A program made the translations under genes and the position numbers. From the NCBI GenBank assembly GCA_947472885.1, contig CANJBX010000001.1, forward strand, positions 1 to 64,000: a stretch of DNA of 64,000 bases, given 5' to 3'. Under the pieces are notes generated by a model. It was not told the origin of the DNA. It was given only the letters and a program-made list of their open reading frames with translations, and searched no databases. This document shows, one piece after another, positions 34,382-45,897 of the stretch. Within the stretch, counting starts at the first letter, position 1. The number at the start of each line of letters is the position of its first letter. The stretch is from Hyphomicrobiaceae bacterium. Lineage in GTDB: Bacteria; Pseudomonadota; Alphaproteobacteria; Rhizobiales; Xanthobacteraceae.

Positions 34382-35047
34382 CCATGGAAACGAGATCAAG
34401 GCTCAGGCGGGGCTTCCGGCGGTGGCCCGCGCGGCTACCATCACGGTAATCTGAAGGAAGCCTTGGTGCGGGCGGCGCTTGAGCTGATCGCGCAAAAGGG
34501 GCCGAGCGGATTCACGTTCGCGGAAGCGGCGCGCTGGGCCGGCGTCAGCGCGGCCGCGCCGTACCGCCATTTCCGCGACCGTGATGAACTGATCGCCGAC
34601 GTGGCGCTGCGCGGCTACGACCAGTTCGCCAACGCGCTCAGCCACGCCTGGGCGGAAGGCCGGCCCGATCCCGGCAGTGCGTTCGAACGGCTCGGCAAGG
34701 CCTATCTGAATTTCGCGCGCAACGAGCCGTCGTATTATTCGGCGATGTTCGAGGCGGGCGTTTCGCTCGATCCCAGCGCGGAATTGCGCGCGGCGAGCGA
34801 TCGCGCGTTCGGCGTATTGCGCAGCGCGGTTGAGGCGTTAATCGCAATCATGCCGCCGCAGGCGCGGCCGCCTGCATTGATGATGGCGCTGCATATCTGG
34901 ACGCTGTCGCATGGCATCGCGTCTCTCTTCGCGCGCGGCGATGCGGGACGGCGGACGTTACCGATGTCGCCGGAGGAATTGCTGGAAGCCGCGGTGCTGA
35001 TCTATCTGCGCGGGCTGGGTATCGAGCATCCGGCGAAGAAGACCTGA
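34379..35047 (+). CDS. TetR/AcrR-family transcriptional regulator
   Basis: A 222-residue regulator with an N-terminal HTH (about residues 20-65): 'RGYHHGNLKEALVRAALELIAQKGPSGFTFAEAARWAGVSAAAPYRHFRDRDELI'. The C-terminal domain resembles the WHG-type TetR ligand domain ('HIWTLSHGIASLFARGD'). The ligand is unknown. The gene is divergent from the LigB-like dioxygenase and may control it (inference). ATG 34379 lies in the palindrome at 34361-34381. Confidence 0.88.
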   Translation: MPWKRDQGSGGASGGGPRGYHHGNLKEALVRAALELIAQKGPSGFTFAEAARWAGVSAAAPYRHFRDRDELIADVALRGYDQFANALSHAWAEGRPDPGSAFERLGKAYLNFARNEPSYYSAMFEAGVSLDPSAELRAASDRAFGVLRSAVEALIAIMPPQARPPALMMALHIWTLSHGIASLFARGDAGRRTLPMSPEELLEAAVLIYLRGLGIEHPAKKT

Positions 35048-35102
35048 ACCAAAACGGGCGGGCTGCCGGCTTGTCCGCGCGCTGCCAGCGCCGGGCAGTG
35101 CG

Positions 35103-35122
35103 TTGGCCGGTCTTTATTCCGC
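35103..35122 (+). repeat. Direct repeat flanking tetR, copy 2
   Basis: TTGGCCGGTCTTTATTCCGC matches 34292-34310 apart from one inserted T. Confidence 0.6.
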
Positions 35123-35319
35123 GCAGGCCGCGCCGGATTAACGCAGGCCAGGCGGAATAATTCGGCGCCGAAGCCCTTGTTCGCCGCGTTGCAGGGCTTA
35201 GTTCAAATCCCGCAGTTGTCGCCAGTTGCGCCCGCCATCGCCGCTGTCGTCGTCGCCGTGACCTTACCTTCGCTGCCGTCGTTACCCGCACCTGTATCCA
35301 CACCGCTCCCATCGCCCCC

Positions 35320-35361
35320 TTGACACCCGGCCGCTCTTGGCTATGTTAATGTTATTAACAT
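35320..35361 (+). promoter_or_regulatory. Promoter and operator of the DUF2852 gene
   Basis: TTGACA (35320-35325) is followed after 16 bp by TATGTT (35342-35347), a good sigma-70 pair. The -10 region overlaps a perfect palindrome, ATGTTAAT-gtt-ATTAACAT (35343-35361). One more ATGTTAAT half-site lies on the start codon at 35380. Repressor binding here is an inference. Confidence 0.6.
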
Positions 35362-35379
35362 TCACACACGAGGTTCGAG

Positions 35380-35830
35380 ATGTTAATTGCAGAACGACTC
35401 GACGACATGGGCAAACCCGCCTGGATCGCCGTTATGGTATTGAGTTTCTTCGTGTTTTGGCCTCTAGGCTTGGCTATCCTGGCCTTTTTGATATGGAGCG
35501 GACGCATGGGTTGCGCAAACTACGGAAGCAATGACCGCTGGGGTCATAAGATGGCGCGAATGCGGGAAAATGGACCGCATGCGGACCCGCTCCGGCGGTG
35601 GCAGCGGGTTCTGGGGCGGTACGCCGCCCAGCGGCAACCGCGCCTTCGACGAATACCGCTCCGAGACGCTCAAGCGCCTCGAAGACGAGCAGAGCGAGTT
35701 CCGTAACTTCCTGGACCGCCTGCGTTTTGCCAAGGACAAGACCGAGTTCGACCAGTTCATGGCCGAACGCCGCGACCCGCCGGCCCAGCAGCCGCCGCAG
35801 GGCAATAATCCCTACCCGCAGCAGGGCTGA
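35380..35830 (+). pseudogene. DUF2852-type membrane protein, split by a frameshift
   Basis: The first part, from ATG 35380, gives 'MGKPAWIAVMVLSFFVFWPLGLAILAFLIWSGRMGC', the transmembrane N-terminus of DUF2852 proteins. The second part, in the next frame and ending at 35830, gives 'GNRAFDEYRSETLKRLEDEQSEFRNFLDRLRFAKDKTEFDQFMAERR', the coiled-coil C-terminus of the same family. Joined by removing one base around 35540-35590 (for example near the AAAA at 35569-35572), they give about 149 residues, the usual length. This is either a real inactivating mutation or a sequencing/assembly error. The intact promoter and terminator favour a recent event or an error. Confidence 0.75.
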
Positions 35831-36140
35831 TCCAGCCACCTAACTGCCTGTTACCAAAGACCGTCCGTCTCAACCGAGGCGGGCGGCCTTTGGCTTTTGG
35901 AACGTTGAAATCGGCATCTGGCTTTGGCAGGAAGTAACGCATTATTAACCACGAATAACGCGTTATGGCTGGGATGTCCGGCCGGTCCGCGCCCGGTAAC
36001 AGGTGGCCTTGCGCCCTTGTTTTGACACGTTGAACGGGAATTCCGGTGTCTCAGAATTCTGACAGCATTTCCGCCGGACGGAATTTCACAACAACCCGAT
36101 TTGCGCTGCGCGGCCGCCGTGCTTTCGGAGAGGATTTTTC
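35831..36140. other. Region upstream of tolQ
   Basis: It contains the terminator at 35854-35893 and then about 250 bp with no gene, in which the tol promoter must lie. I cannot identify a confident -35/-10. Confidence 0.4.
35854..35893 (+). terminator. Terminator-like stem-loop after DUF2852
   Basis: Stem CCGTCCGTCTC / GAGGCGGGCGG (two G-U pairs), loop AACC, extended by outer arms CCAAAG / CTTTGG. Confidence 0.7.
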
Positions 36141-36854
<714 letters not shown>

Positions 36855-36878
36855 CGTGCGCAGAACGGGGACTTCCCG

Positions 36879-37334
36879 ATGGGAATGAACGCAGCGGCAA
36901 CTTCAGGACGGGGTGGCCGCCGCTCGCGCCGTAGCGAGGTCATGAGCCAGATCAACGTCACACCGATGGTGGACGTGATGCTGGTGCTGCTGATCGTGTT
37001 CATGGTGTCCGCGCCATTGCTCACCGTCGGCGTGCCGATCGATCTGCCGCAATCGCAGGCCAAGAGCCTCGATCAGGACAAGGAACCGCTCGCGGTTTCG
37101 GTCAATCTCGACGGCAAGGTGTTCCTGCAAAATACCGAAATCCCACTTGAAGAACTGGTGCCGAAGCTGAAGGCGATTACGGAAGCGCGCGGCAGCCAGA
37201 ATGCGAACGACGAACGCATCTATGTGCGCGGCGACAGGAAGGTGGATTACGGCACGGTGATGCGCGTGATGGGCCGGTTGTCCGCAGCGGGTTTCCGCCG
37301 TGTGGCGCTGGTGACGGAAGTCGAAGGCACCTGA
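36879..37334 (+). CDS. tolR: Tol-Pal stator protein TolR
   Basis: A 151-residue ExbD/TolR protein. The N-terminal cytoplasmic region leads into 'SQINVTPMVDVMLVLLIVFMVSAPLLTVG', the single transmembrane helix with the conserved proton-relay Asp. The periplasmic domain includes 'RGDRKVDYGTVMRVMGRLSAAGFRRVALVTE'. It starts 24 bp after tolQ. Confidence 0.96.
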   Translation: MGMNAAATSGRGGRRSRRSEVMSQINVTPMVDVMLVLLIVFMVSAPLLTVGVPIDLPQSQAKSLDQDKEPLAVSVNLDGKVFLQNTEIPLEELVPKLKAITEARGSQNANDERIYVRGDRKVDYGTVMRVMGRLSAAGFRRVALVTEVEGT

Positions 37335-37353
37335 GCAGGCTGGTGAACGGGAC

Positions 37354-38217
37354 GTGATAAAATCGAGCGTCACCATATCGACACTGGGCCACGCCATTCT
37401 GCTGGCGTGGGGACTGGTCTCGTTCTCGGCAAAGCCGTTTGATTCGGCAACCGCGGAGTCGCTGCCGGTTGACGTGATTTCCTCATCCGAATTCTCGCAG
37501 ATGACCGCGGGCGTGAAGACCGCACCAATGGCGGAGGCGCCGAAGCCGCTGGTCGAGAAGGTCGCGCCCCATCCGAAGCCAGTGAAGGACACGACAGCGA
37601 AAATTTCCGAAAAGCCGGAGATCGAGGCAGCGAAAGCCGATGCGCCGCCGCCGGCGCCGCAGGTGAAGCCGCAGCCGGAACAAAAGCCGCCAGAAGAAAA
37701 GAAGCCTGACGAGATCGCCGAGGCGCTCAAGACGGAGGTGGTGAAACCGCCGCCTGCGCCGAAGAAGCCACCGCCGCCCAAGCTCGACATGAGCAAGATC
37801 GAGAATAAGCTCGCGCTGCTCGACAAGCGCGAGCAACGCCGCAGCGCCGCGATTGGCGAGACGCTGAATGCGACGCCGACGCTTGGCGCAGCGACCGGCC
37901 AGTCGGCAACGTTGAGCCAGAACGAGATCGACGCATTGCGTGGCCGCCTTCGCGATTGCTGGGATGTCCCGGTCGGTGTCGCCGACGCGCGCGACCTGTT
38001 TGTCGTGGTGCGTATCCAGTTCAAGCGTGGCGGCGATCTGGACAACGAGCCGATCATTACCAACCGTCTCTCGCACCCGGCGTTCCAGGTTGCTGCGGAA
38101 AGCGTATTACGGGCCGTGCGCAAATGCGCGCCTTACACTTTCATGCCCGCAGCGAAATACGATGTCTGGAAGGACATCGAAGTGAAATTTGATCCGCGCG
38201 AAATGTTCCGTGGTTGA
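37354..38217 (+). CDS. tolA: Tol-Pal energy-transducing protein TolA (TonB/TolA type)
   Basis: A 287-residue protein. One transmembrane helix (about 8-26) is followed by a long Pro/Lys/Glu-rich linker of about 130 residues and a TolA/TonB-like C-terminal domain ('[29 protein letters not shown]...'). This replaces the long helical domain II of the E. coli protein, as is usual in alphaproteobacteria. The start is GTG 37354. The stop overlaps the longest tolB frame. It spans the periplasm between TolQR and Pal. Confidence 0.88.
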   Translation: MIKSSVTISTLGHAILLAWGLVSFSAKPFDSATAESLPVDVISSSEFSQMTAGVKTAPMAEAPKPLVEKVAPHPKPVKDTTAKISEKPEIEAAKADAPPPAPQVKPQPEQKPPEEKKPDEIAEALKTEVVKPPPAPKKPPPPKLDMSKIENKLALLDKREQRRSAAIGETLNATPTLGAATGQSATLSQNEIDALRGRLRDCWDVPVGVADARDLFVVVRIQFKRGGDLDNEPIITNRLSHPAFQVAAESVLRAVRKCAPYTFMPAAKYDVWKDIEVKFDPREMFRG

Positions 38218-38243
38218 CGGCTTTGGATTTGGGAACTCGATTG

Positions 38244-39602
38244 ATGCGTGATGACCATTTTTCCGTTCAACGGTCGGGATTTTCCCGGCGTGGATTGTTG
38301 CTCGGCGGTATGGCCGCCGGCGTCTATGCCGGTCTGCGGCCTCGCGATGCGATGGCGCAACTGCGCATTCCCGACATTACATCGGGCAACGTCCAGCCGA
38401 TCCCGGTTGCGATCCCGGATTTTCTTGCCGGCTCGCCAAACGAAGGCGACGTGCCGCGCAACATCAGCGGCATCATCACCAACAACCTGCGCCGCAGCGG
38501 CCTGTTCATTCCCATCGACCAGCAGGCGTTCATCGAGAAGATTGCCAATTTCGACAATAATCCACGCTTCCCCGACTGGCGGCAGATCAACGCGCAGGGC
38601 CTCGTCACCGGCCGCGTCACACGGCAGCAGGACGGCCGGCTCAAGGTCGAGTTCCGTCTGTGGGATGTATTCGGCGGCACGCAGTTGCACGGCCAGCAGT
38701 TCTTCACCACGCCGGACTACTGGCGGCGCATCGCGCATATTATCTCGGATGCGATCTACGAACGCCTCACCGGCGAAAAAGGCTATTTCGACAGCCGCGT
38801 CGTGTTCGTCGATGAGACTGGCAACAAGGCGCAGCGCATCAAGCGCCTGGCGCTGATGGATCAGGACGGCGCCAACGTACGCTATCTCACGCGCGGCCAG
38901 GACCTCGTGCTGACGCCGCGGTTCTCGCCGGCGACGCAGGAGATCACCTACATGTCCTACGGGCAGGGCGATCCGCGCGTTTATATCCTCAACACGGAGA
39001 CCGGCCAGCGCGAGATCGTCGGCAATTTTCCGGGCATGACATTTGCGCCGCGCTTCTCGCCGGATGGCCAGCGCGTCGTCATGAGCCTGCAGCAGGGTTC
39101 GAACGCCAACATCTTTGTGATGGACCTGCGCTCGAAGGCCACGACGCGGCTCACCGACACGCCGGCGATTGATACCTCGCCATCGTTCTCGCCTGATGGT
39201 GCGCGCATCTGTTTCGAAAGCGATCGTGGCGGCAAGCCGCAGATCTACGTGATGGCCGCAACCGGCGGGCCGGCGCAGCGCATTACCTTTGGCGAAGGCA
39301 CCTTTTCGACGCCGGTATGGTCGCCGCGCGGCGACGCAATTGCTTTTACCAAACAGGGCGGCGGCAAGTTCGCCATCGGCGTCATCAAGCCGGATGGTTC
39401 CGGCGAGCGCATCCTGACGGAAGGTTTCCACAACGAAGGCCCGACGTTCGCGCCGAACGGCCGCGTGCTGATGTTCTTCCGCGATCCTGGCGGCGAGGGC
39501 GGGCCTTCGCTTTACTCGATTGACCTGACCGGCCGTAACGAACAGCGCGTGCAGACGCCGAGCTACGCCTCCGATCCTGCCTGGTCGCCGTTGCTGGTGT
39601 AG
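38244..39602 (+). CDS. tolB: Tol-Pal beta-propeller protein TolB
   Basis: A 452-residue periplasmic protein with an N-terminal domain followed by a six-bladed WD40-like beta propeller, visible as repeated '[13 protein letters not shown]', '[14 protein letters not shown]' and '[12 protein letters not shown]'. The N-terminus has a twin-arginine-like signal, '[19 protein letters not shown]...AMAQ'. TolB binds Pal and the Tol motor. The start ATG 38244 is preferred; TTG 38214, four bases into the tolA end, is an alternative. Confidence 0.93.
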   Translation: MRDDHFSVQRSGFSRRGLLLGGMAAGVYAGLRPRDAMAQLRIPDITSGNVQPIPVAIPDFLAGSPNEGDVPRNISGIITNNLRRSGLFIPIDQQAFIEKIANFDNNPRFPDWRQINAQGLVTGRVTRQQDGRLKVEFRLWDVFGGTQLHGQQFFTTPDYWRRIAHIISDAIYERLTGEKGYFDSRVVFVDETGNKAQRIKRLALMDQDGANVRYLTRGQDLVLTPRFSPATQEITYMSYGQGDPRVYILNTETGQREIVGNFPGMTFAPRFSPDGQRVVMSLQQGSNANIFVMDLRSKATTRLTDTPAIDTSPSFSPDGARICFESDRGGKPQIYVMAATGGPAQRITFGEGTFSTPVWSPRGDAIAFTKQGGGKFAIGVIKPDGSGERILTEGFHNEGPTFAPNGRVLMFFRDPGGEGGPSLYSIDLTGRNEQRVQTPSYASDPAWSPLLV

Positions 39603-39830
39603 CCATAGCCGCGTCGTGGCGTGGTAAGTCAAAACCGCCCCGATGTTGCCGCGTTATCGGTTGATTAACCATTCCAAATGGTTTCAAGCGAAACCATGCA
39701 TTTGATGGGTGTTCGCAAGTCCTCATCAAGGTTGACGGAACGTTCGCTTAACAAAACCACGGTTAGATCGCCCCGGAAACCGACGGACCGGAGTTGCGTC
39801 CGGTCATTTGGGAAATGAAGGAGCTACGCA

Positions 39831-40319
39831 ATGCCAACTGCCACCCGTTTCATCCGTGGCGCCAAGTTCGCGTTCGCCCTGGTTGCGGTGCTGACCATCG
39901 CTGCCTGCGCCAACAAGCCGGCCGATCAGGCCGGTATTGGCGGTCAGGCGACACCCGGCAGCCAGCAGGACTTCGTCGTCAACGTCGGCGACCGCGTGTT
40001 CTTCGAATCCGACCAGACCGACCTGACCACCACCGCACGTGCGACGCTCGACAAGCAGGCGCAGTGGCTGCAGCAATACAACCGTTATTCGTTCACCGTC
40101 GAAGGCCACGCCGACGAGCGCGGCACGCGTGAATACAACATCGCGCTTGGCGCCCGCCGCGCCCAGACGGTGCGTGAGTATCTGGTGTCGCGCGGCATTG
40201 CGGCAAACCGCATGCGTACGATCTCTTACGGCAAGGAGCGTCCGGTCGCGGTGTGTAACGACATCTCGTGCTGGTCGCAGAACCGCCGCGCCGTCACGGT
40301 ACTCAACGCGGGTTCCTGA
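39831..40319 (+). CDS. pal: Peptidoglycan-associated lipoprotein Pal
   Basis: A 162-residue outer-membrane lipoprotein. The signal peptide ends in a lipobox, 'TIAAC' (Cys25), followed by an OmpA-like peptidoglycan-binding domain with 'VFFESDQTDLTTTARATLDKQAQWL', 'FTVEGHADERGTREYNIALGARRAQTVREYLVSRGI' and 'RMRTISYGKERPVAVC'. GAAGGAG precedes ATG 39831. A strong terminator follows. Confidence 0.96.
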   Translation: MPTATRFIRGAKFAFALVAVLTIAACANKPADQAGIGGQATPGSQQDFVVNVGDRVFFESDQTDLTTTARATLDKQAQWLQQYNRYSFTVEGHADERGTREYNIALGARRAQTVREYLVSRGIAANRMRTISYGKERPVAVCNDISCWSQNRRAVTVLNAGS

Positions 40320-40355
40320 CACCGTTTGCGGGCATGATTTTAGTGGGGTAGGGGT

Positions 40356-40390
40356 AATGGCGGCGGATGATTCCGCCGCCATTATTATTT
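40356..40390 (+). terminator. Terminator after pal
   Basis: Perfect 12-bp stem AATGGCGGCGGA / TCCGCCGCCATT, tetraloop TGAT, then ATTATT. It may reduce read-through into cpoB. Confidence 0.8.
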
Positions 40391-40460
40391 CCGGTCACAA
40401 TTTTGGCCGCTAGCGGAACTATGATGCCGGTATTCCAGAGCATGCGTTCGAACGTCCCGA

Positions 40461-41645
40461 ATGGACGCGCCAAAAACCAAGACTGCGATCATGATCCGTA
40501 ACCACATGCGCGCCGCTGCCTTTGCGTTGACGACACTGGCTGTTGCCGGTGTGCCGGGCGCGGCGCTGGCGCAGATGCAGCAGATGGACCCGTCCGATGT
40601 GACAGTACGCATCGACCAGCTTGAGCGCATCATCCGCCAGCTCACGGGCTCCGTGGAACAGTTGCAATTCCGCAATCAGCAGCTCGAGCAGCAGGTGAAG
40701 CGGATGCAGGACGATACCGAGTACCGCCTGCAGGAACTCTCGCGCGGTGGCGCGCGGCCGCAAGGCGCGTCGCAGCAGGCGCAGCGTCCCGGCCAGATCC
40801 AGCAGCCGCTGCCCGGCGCGACGAATGTCCCGGCTGCGCCGTTGCAGCCGCCGACGCAGCAACAATTGCCGCAACAGCAGGGCCGCAATGACGCTTTCGA
40901 TCCCGGACAGAATCCAGGCGCGCCGGTCGCGCCGCGCACCCTTGGCGCACCCGGCCGCCGCTCCGATGTGGCGCCGCAGCCGCAGGGCAATGACCGCATT
41001 GGCGCTGTCATCGCGAACGAGGAGCCACAAGGCGGCGGACAGGTCGGCATTCCGGGCGGCCGCGAGGCCGGTGCGCCGCTCGATCTCTCGACCCTGTCGC
41101 GGCAGGCTTCTGCCGGCGACAATGTCGCCATGTCACCTGGAATGGCGCCGGGCGGCAATTTTCAGCGCCAGCCTGCGCAGCAACAGATGCAGCCGCAGGC
41201 GGTTCCGCAGCAGCAGGCTTATCCGCAAAATTATCAGCAGCAGGCGGCCGTGCAGCTGCCGCCGACCGTGCGTGACGAATACGACGCCGCCTATGGCTTC
41301 ATGCTGCGCAAGGATTATGCGGCGGCGGAACAGAACCTGCGCGCGTTCGTGGCAAAATATCCACGCGACAAGATGGTTGCCGACGCGCAGTTCTGGATCG
41401 GCGAAAGCGAATTCCAGCGCCAGCAATACCGCGAGGCGGCGGACGCGTTTGTCGCGATGTCGAAGAAGTATGAAAATCACGCCAAGGCGCCGGATGCGCT
41501 ATTGCGTCTCGGTCAGTCGCTGGCGGCGCTGAACGAAAAAGAACTGGCCTGCGCCACCTTCGGCGAGGTCGAACGCAAGTACCCGCGTGCTTCCAAAAAC
41601 GTGAAGCAGACCATTGAGCGGGAACTCAAGCGTGTCCGCTGCTGA
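40461..41645 (+). CDS. cpoB: Cell-division coordinator CpoB (YbgF), TPR protein
   Basis: A 394-residue periplasmic protein. After a signal peptide ('...AAAFALTTLAVAGVPGAALAQ'), it has the YbgF coiled-coil 'VRIDQLERIIRQLTGSVEQLQFRNQQLEQQVKRMQDD', then a long Gln/Pro/Arg-rich linker of about 170 residues. The C-terminal tetratricopeptide region starts 'YDAAYGFMLRKDYAAAEQNLRAFVAKYP'. It links peptidoglycan synthesis to Tol constriction. ATG 40491 ('MIRNHMRAAAF') is an equally plausible start and gives a more typical signal peptide. Confidence 0.92.
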   Translation: MDAPKTKTAIMIRNHMRAAAFALTTLAVAGVPGAALAQMQQMDPSDVTVRIDQLERIIRQLTGSVEQLQFRNQQLEQQVKRMQDDTEYRLQELSRGGARPQGASQQAQRPGQIQQPLPGATNVPAAPLQPPTQQQLPQQQGRNDAFDPGQNPGAPVAPRTLGAPGRRSDVAPQPQGNDRIGAVIANEEPQGGGQVGIPGGREAGAPLDLSTLSRQASAGDNVAMSPGMAPGGNFQRQPAQQQMQPQAVPQQQAYPQNYQQQAAVQLPPTVRDEYDAAYGFMLRKDYAAAEQNLRAFVAKYPRDKMVADAQFWIGESEFQRQQYREAADAFVAMSKKYENHAKAPDALLRLGQSLAALNEKELACATFGEVERKYPRASKNVKQTIERELKRVRC

Positions 41646-42672
41646 GCCAGTCTCGGACAAAGAGGCCGACCTGCTTTTCGCCGATCTGAGCGCCGCACCC
41701 GCGGTCGTGCTTGCCGTATCCGGCGGGCCGGATTCGACGGCGCTCCTCGTACTCGCCGCGCGCTGGCGCAAGCGCCGCCGCAAGGGACCGGCGCTGGTGG
41801 CCGTTACCGTCGATCATGGCCTGCGCCCGGAAGCTGCGCGTGAGGCGCTCGCGGTGAAGAAGCTGGCGACGTCGCTCGGTGTCGCGCATCGCACCGTGCG
41901 GTGGAAAGGCGTGAAATCTTCGACCGGCATTCAGGCGAGGGCGCGGACGGCGCGCTACGATTTGCTGGCGAAGGAAGCACAGCGCTGCGGCGCGACGCAT
42001 TTACTGACTGCGCATACGCGCGACGACCAGGCCGAAACGGTGATGTTCCGCCTCGCGCGCGGCAGCGGCATCATGGGGCTTGGCGCGATGGAGCGTCTGC
42101 GGCCCCTGCCGGACCGGCAGTGGCTGGTCCGGCCATTTCTGGATCTGACGAAGGCGCGGCTGCTTGCCACGCTGGCGGCGCGCAGGATTGGCTTTACGGA
42201 CGATCCTTCGAACATCGACCCGAAATACACCCGTGTGCGCTGGCGCGTGCTGATGCCCAGTCTCGCGGACGAAGGATTGCACGCCGACCGGCTGGCGACG
42301 TTTGCCGGCCGGATGCGGCGTGCCAATGCGGCGATCGACACGCTGGTTGGCGGCGTCATCCATCGCGTGACGGCGCCGAAGGCTGGCGTTCTGGCGCTCG
42401 ATGCCGGGTTGTTCGCCGAGCTTCCCGAGGAGGTCGCGCTGCGTCTTCTGGGTCACATGATCTCTGCTGCGGGCAACGAGGGTGAGGTCGAACTGGGCAA
42501 GCTTGAGTCGCTGGTTCTGGCACTTGCGGAGGCGGTCGCGGCCAACGCGCGCTTTCGACGCACGCTGGCGGGAGCCATGATCACCTTCGCGCAGGACAGG
42601 ATTGCGGTTGAGCGGGCGCCGATGCGCAGGAATCAGGCAAAAAAGCCCCAAAAACTGCGTTCCGGGGACTGA
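41632..42672 (+). CDS. tilS: tRNA(Ile)-lysidine synthase TilS
   Basis: A 346-residue enzyme that adds lysine to C34 of tRNA-Ile(CAU) using ATP. The PP-loop motif is 'VVLAVSGGPDSTALLVL', and 'LLTAHTRDDQAETVMFRLARGSGIMGLGAM' is the second family motif. It lacks the longer C-terminal domains of the E. coli enzyme. The start GTG 41632 overlaps the cpoB end by 14 bases; TTG 41614 is an alternative. The cpoB-tilS-ftsH order is typical of alphaproteobacteria. Confidence 0.92.
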   Translation: MSAAEPVSDKEADLLFADLSAAPAVVLAVSGGPDSTALLVLAARWRKRRRKGPALVAVTVDHGLRPEAAREALAVKKLATSLGVAHRTVRWKGVKSSTGIQARARTARYDLLAKEAQRCGATHLLTAHTRDDQAETVMFRLARGSGIMGLGAMERLRPLPDRQWLVRPFLDLTKARLLATLAARRIGFTDDPSNIDPKYTRVRWRVLMPSLADEGLHADRLATFAGRMRRANAAIDTLVGGVIHRVTAPKAGVLALDAGLFAELPEEVALRLLGHMISAAGNEGEVELGKLESLVLALAEAVAANARFRRTLAGAMITFAQDRIAVERAPMRRNQAKKPQKLRSGD

Positions 42673-42863
42673 AAAAGCCTGTTCACCAATAGGCCGCTAT
42701 TTTCGTGCCTTTACCTGACGCTTACTTGGCAGAACGGGCTTGCGCACCTACATTTGTTTCACGTTACCGCGACGGCCCAAAAGACCCAGGTTCTTGCATA
42801 CGGAACGCCTCGCGGCGGCCGGCCGGGTTTTGAGACAAGGGACGTTGCCATGAGGATTTTGGG

Positions 42864-44777
<1,914 letters not shown>

Positions 44778-44806
44778 GGCTTTCCTTCACCTAAGCTTAC
44801 CGAACT

Positions 44807-44847
44807 AAAAAATGCCGCGCCCCTCATTCGAGTGGTGCGGCATTTTT
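44807..44847. terminator. Bidirectional terminator between ftsH and the small secreted gene
   Basis: Arms AAAAATGCCGC and GCGGCATTTTT give A- and T-runs on both sides, serving the convergent genes. Confidence 0.85.
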
Positions 44848-44864
44848 CTTTTCAGGCGTCGGGA

Positions 44865-45101
44865 TTAACGAATGACGACGCGGGCGTTTGAACGGTGTTT
44901 AGAGTGACGCCAGCCATTATGATGGCCGCGGTCCCAGCCGCGATGCAGGCCACGGTCATGACGGACGACCCGCTGATGCACCACGCCGCCGTGATGGCGG
45001 TGCATTCCCGAGCCAATGCGAACATTGACATCTTGTGCCAGCGCCGGGGTCATGGTGGCCACTGCGGCAGCGGCGGCAATTAACAGGGCAAATTTCTTCA
45101 C
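44865..45101 (-). CDS. Small secreted His/Arg-rich protein
   Basis: A 78-residue product with a signal peptide (ending 'TPALAQ', about residue 23). The mature part is rich in His and Arg ('RHHGGVVHQRVVRHDRGLHRGWDRGHH'). The GTG start at 45101 has a strong AGAGGAGA seven bases upstream; ATG starts are not available in that frame. The His content suggests metal binding, which is an inference. I recognise no family. Confidence 0.7.
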   Translation of the reverse strand: MKKFALLIAAAAAVATMTPALAQDVNVRIGSGMHRHHGGVVHQRVVRHDRGLHRGWDRGHHNGWRHSKHRSNARVVIR

Positions 45102-45239
45102 TGCATAATCTCCTCTGGGTACATCGCCTCCCGTTAAACAACGCCCCGGCAAGTGCCGCTTTCCGCGGTTTCTGGATTTATAAAATGAAGGGCTATTCAT
45201 GTTCGTCGCGGTTCAATCCGACATGAGTTATGTTGGATC

Positions 45240-45875
45240 ATGCCCTTGCAAAACCGCGTCGATCCATTCGGTGAACTGTTCGCGGATGCTGCGCGCGGCA
45301 TGCTGTTCGGTAATCGCGGCGGCAAGTTTCATCGTGACGACAAAACACTCGGCAAGCGCCGCCATGTGTCGCGACAATGGATCTGCTGCGTGCTGGAATT
45401 CAAGAACCGCCAGCGCGATGTCTGGGGCCGCTATTACACCGAGCTGTTCTTTCTCGATGAAGTGACCGCACTCGCGGCCGGACACCGGCCCTGTTTCGAG
45501 TGCCGCCGTCCGGAGGCGGAATCTTTTGCCGCCGCATGGGCGCGCGCGAATGGAAAAGATAAACGCCCCAGCGCGCCGGAGATGGACGTGGTGCTGCATG
45601 CGCAGCGGCTCGACGGACATGCCAAGCGCGTCCATCGCCTTGCGGCAAAGGACCTGCCGGACGGTGCGATGGTTTCGATTGAAGGCGCGGCATTTGCCGT
45701 CCGGGGCGGTCAACTGTTGCACTGGACGCCGCTAGGGTATGGCGAGCGGCGCGAGCGCCCGCGCAAAGGGCAACTCAGCGTGCTGACGCCGCCCGCGATC
45801 CTTTATGCACTGGCGGCGGGATATAAGCCACGTTGGCATGAAAGCGCATCCCAAAGCGTGATCGCTTCAGCTTGA
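45240..45875 (+). CDS. Conserved hypothetical protein with Ada-like CxxC motif
   Basis: The 211-residue protein contains 'GHRPCFECRRPEAESFAAAWARAN', similar to the 'RPCxxCRP' motif of Ada-type metal-binding domains. N-terminal 'GMLFGNRGGKFHRDDKTLGKRRHVSRQWICCVLEFKNRQRDVWG' resembles no enzyme I can name. No membrane segment or leader is present. It may bind zinc through the Cys pair. Its function is unknown. Confidence 0.7.
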   Translation: MPLQNRVDPFGELFADAARGMLFGNRGGKFHRDDKTLGKRRHVSRQWICCVLEFKNRQRDVWGRYYTELFFLDEVTALAAGHRPCFECRRPEAESFAAAWARANGKDKRPSAPEMDVVLHAQRLDGHAKRVHRLAAKDLPDGAMVSIEGAAFAVRGGQLLHWTPLGYGERRERPRKGQLSVLTPPAILYALAAGYKPRWHESASQSVIASA

Positions 45876-45897
45876 TTCGATGTTGCTGCGAACTCTG

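Larger units (their letters stand above)
35048..35379. other. Intergenic region with repeat copy and promoter
   Basis: The left part carries the second copy of the tetR-flanking repeat (35103-35122). The right part has a promoter-like sequence and palindrome (35320-35361). I see no gene in the rest. Confidence 0.5.
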
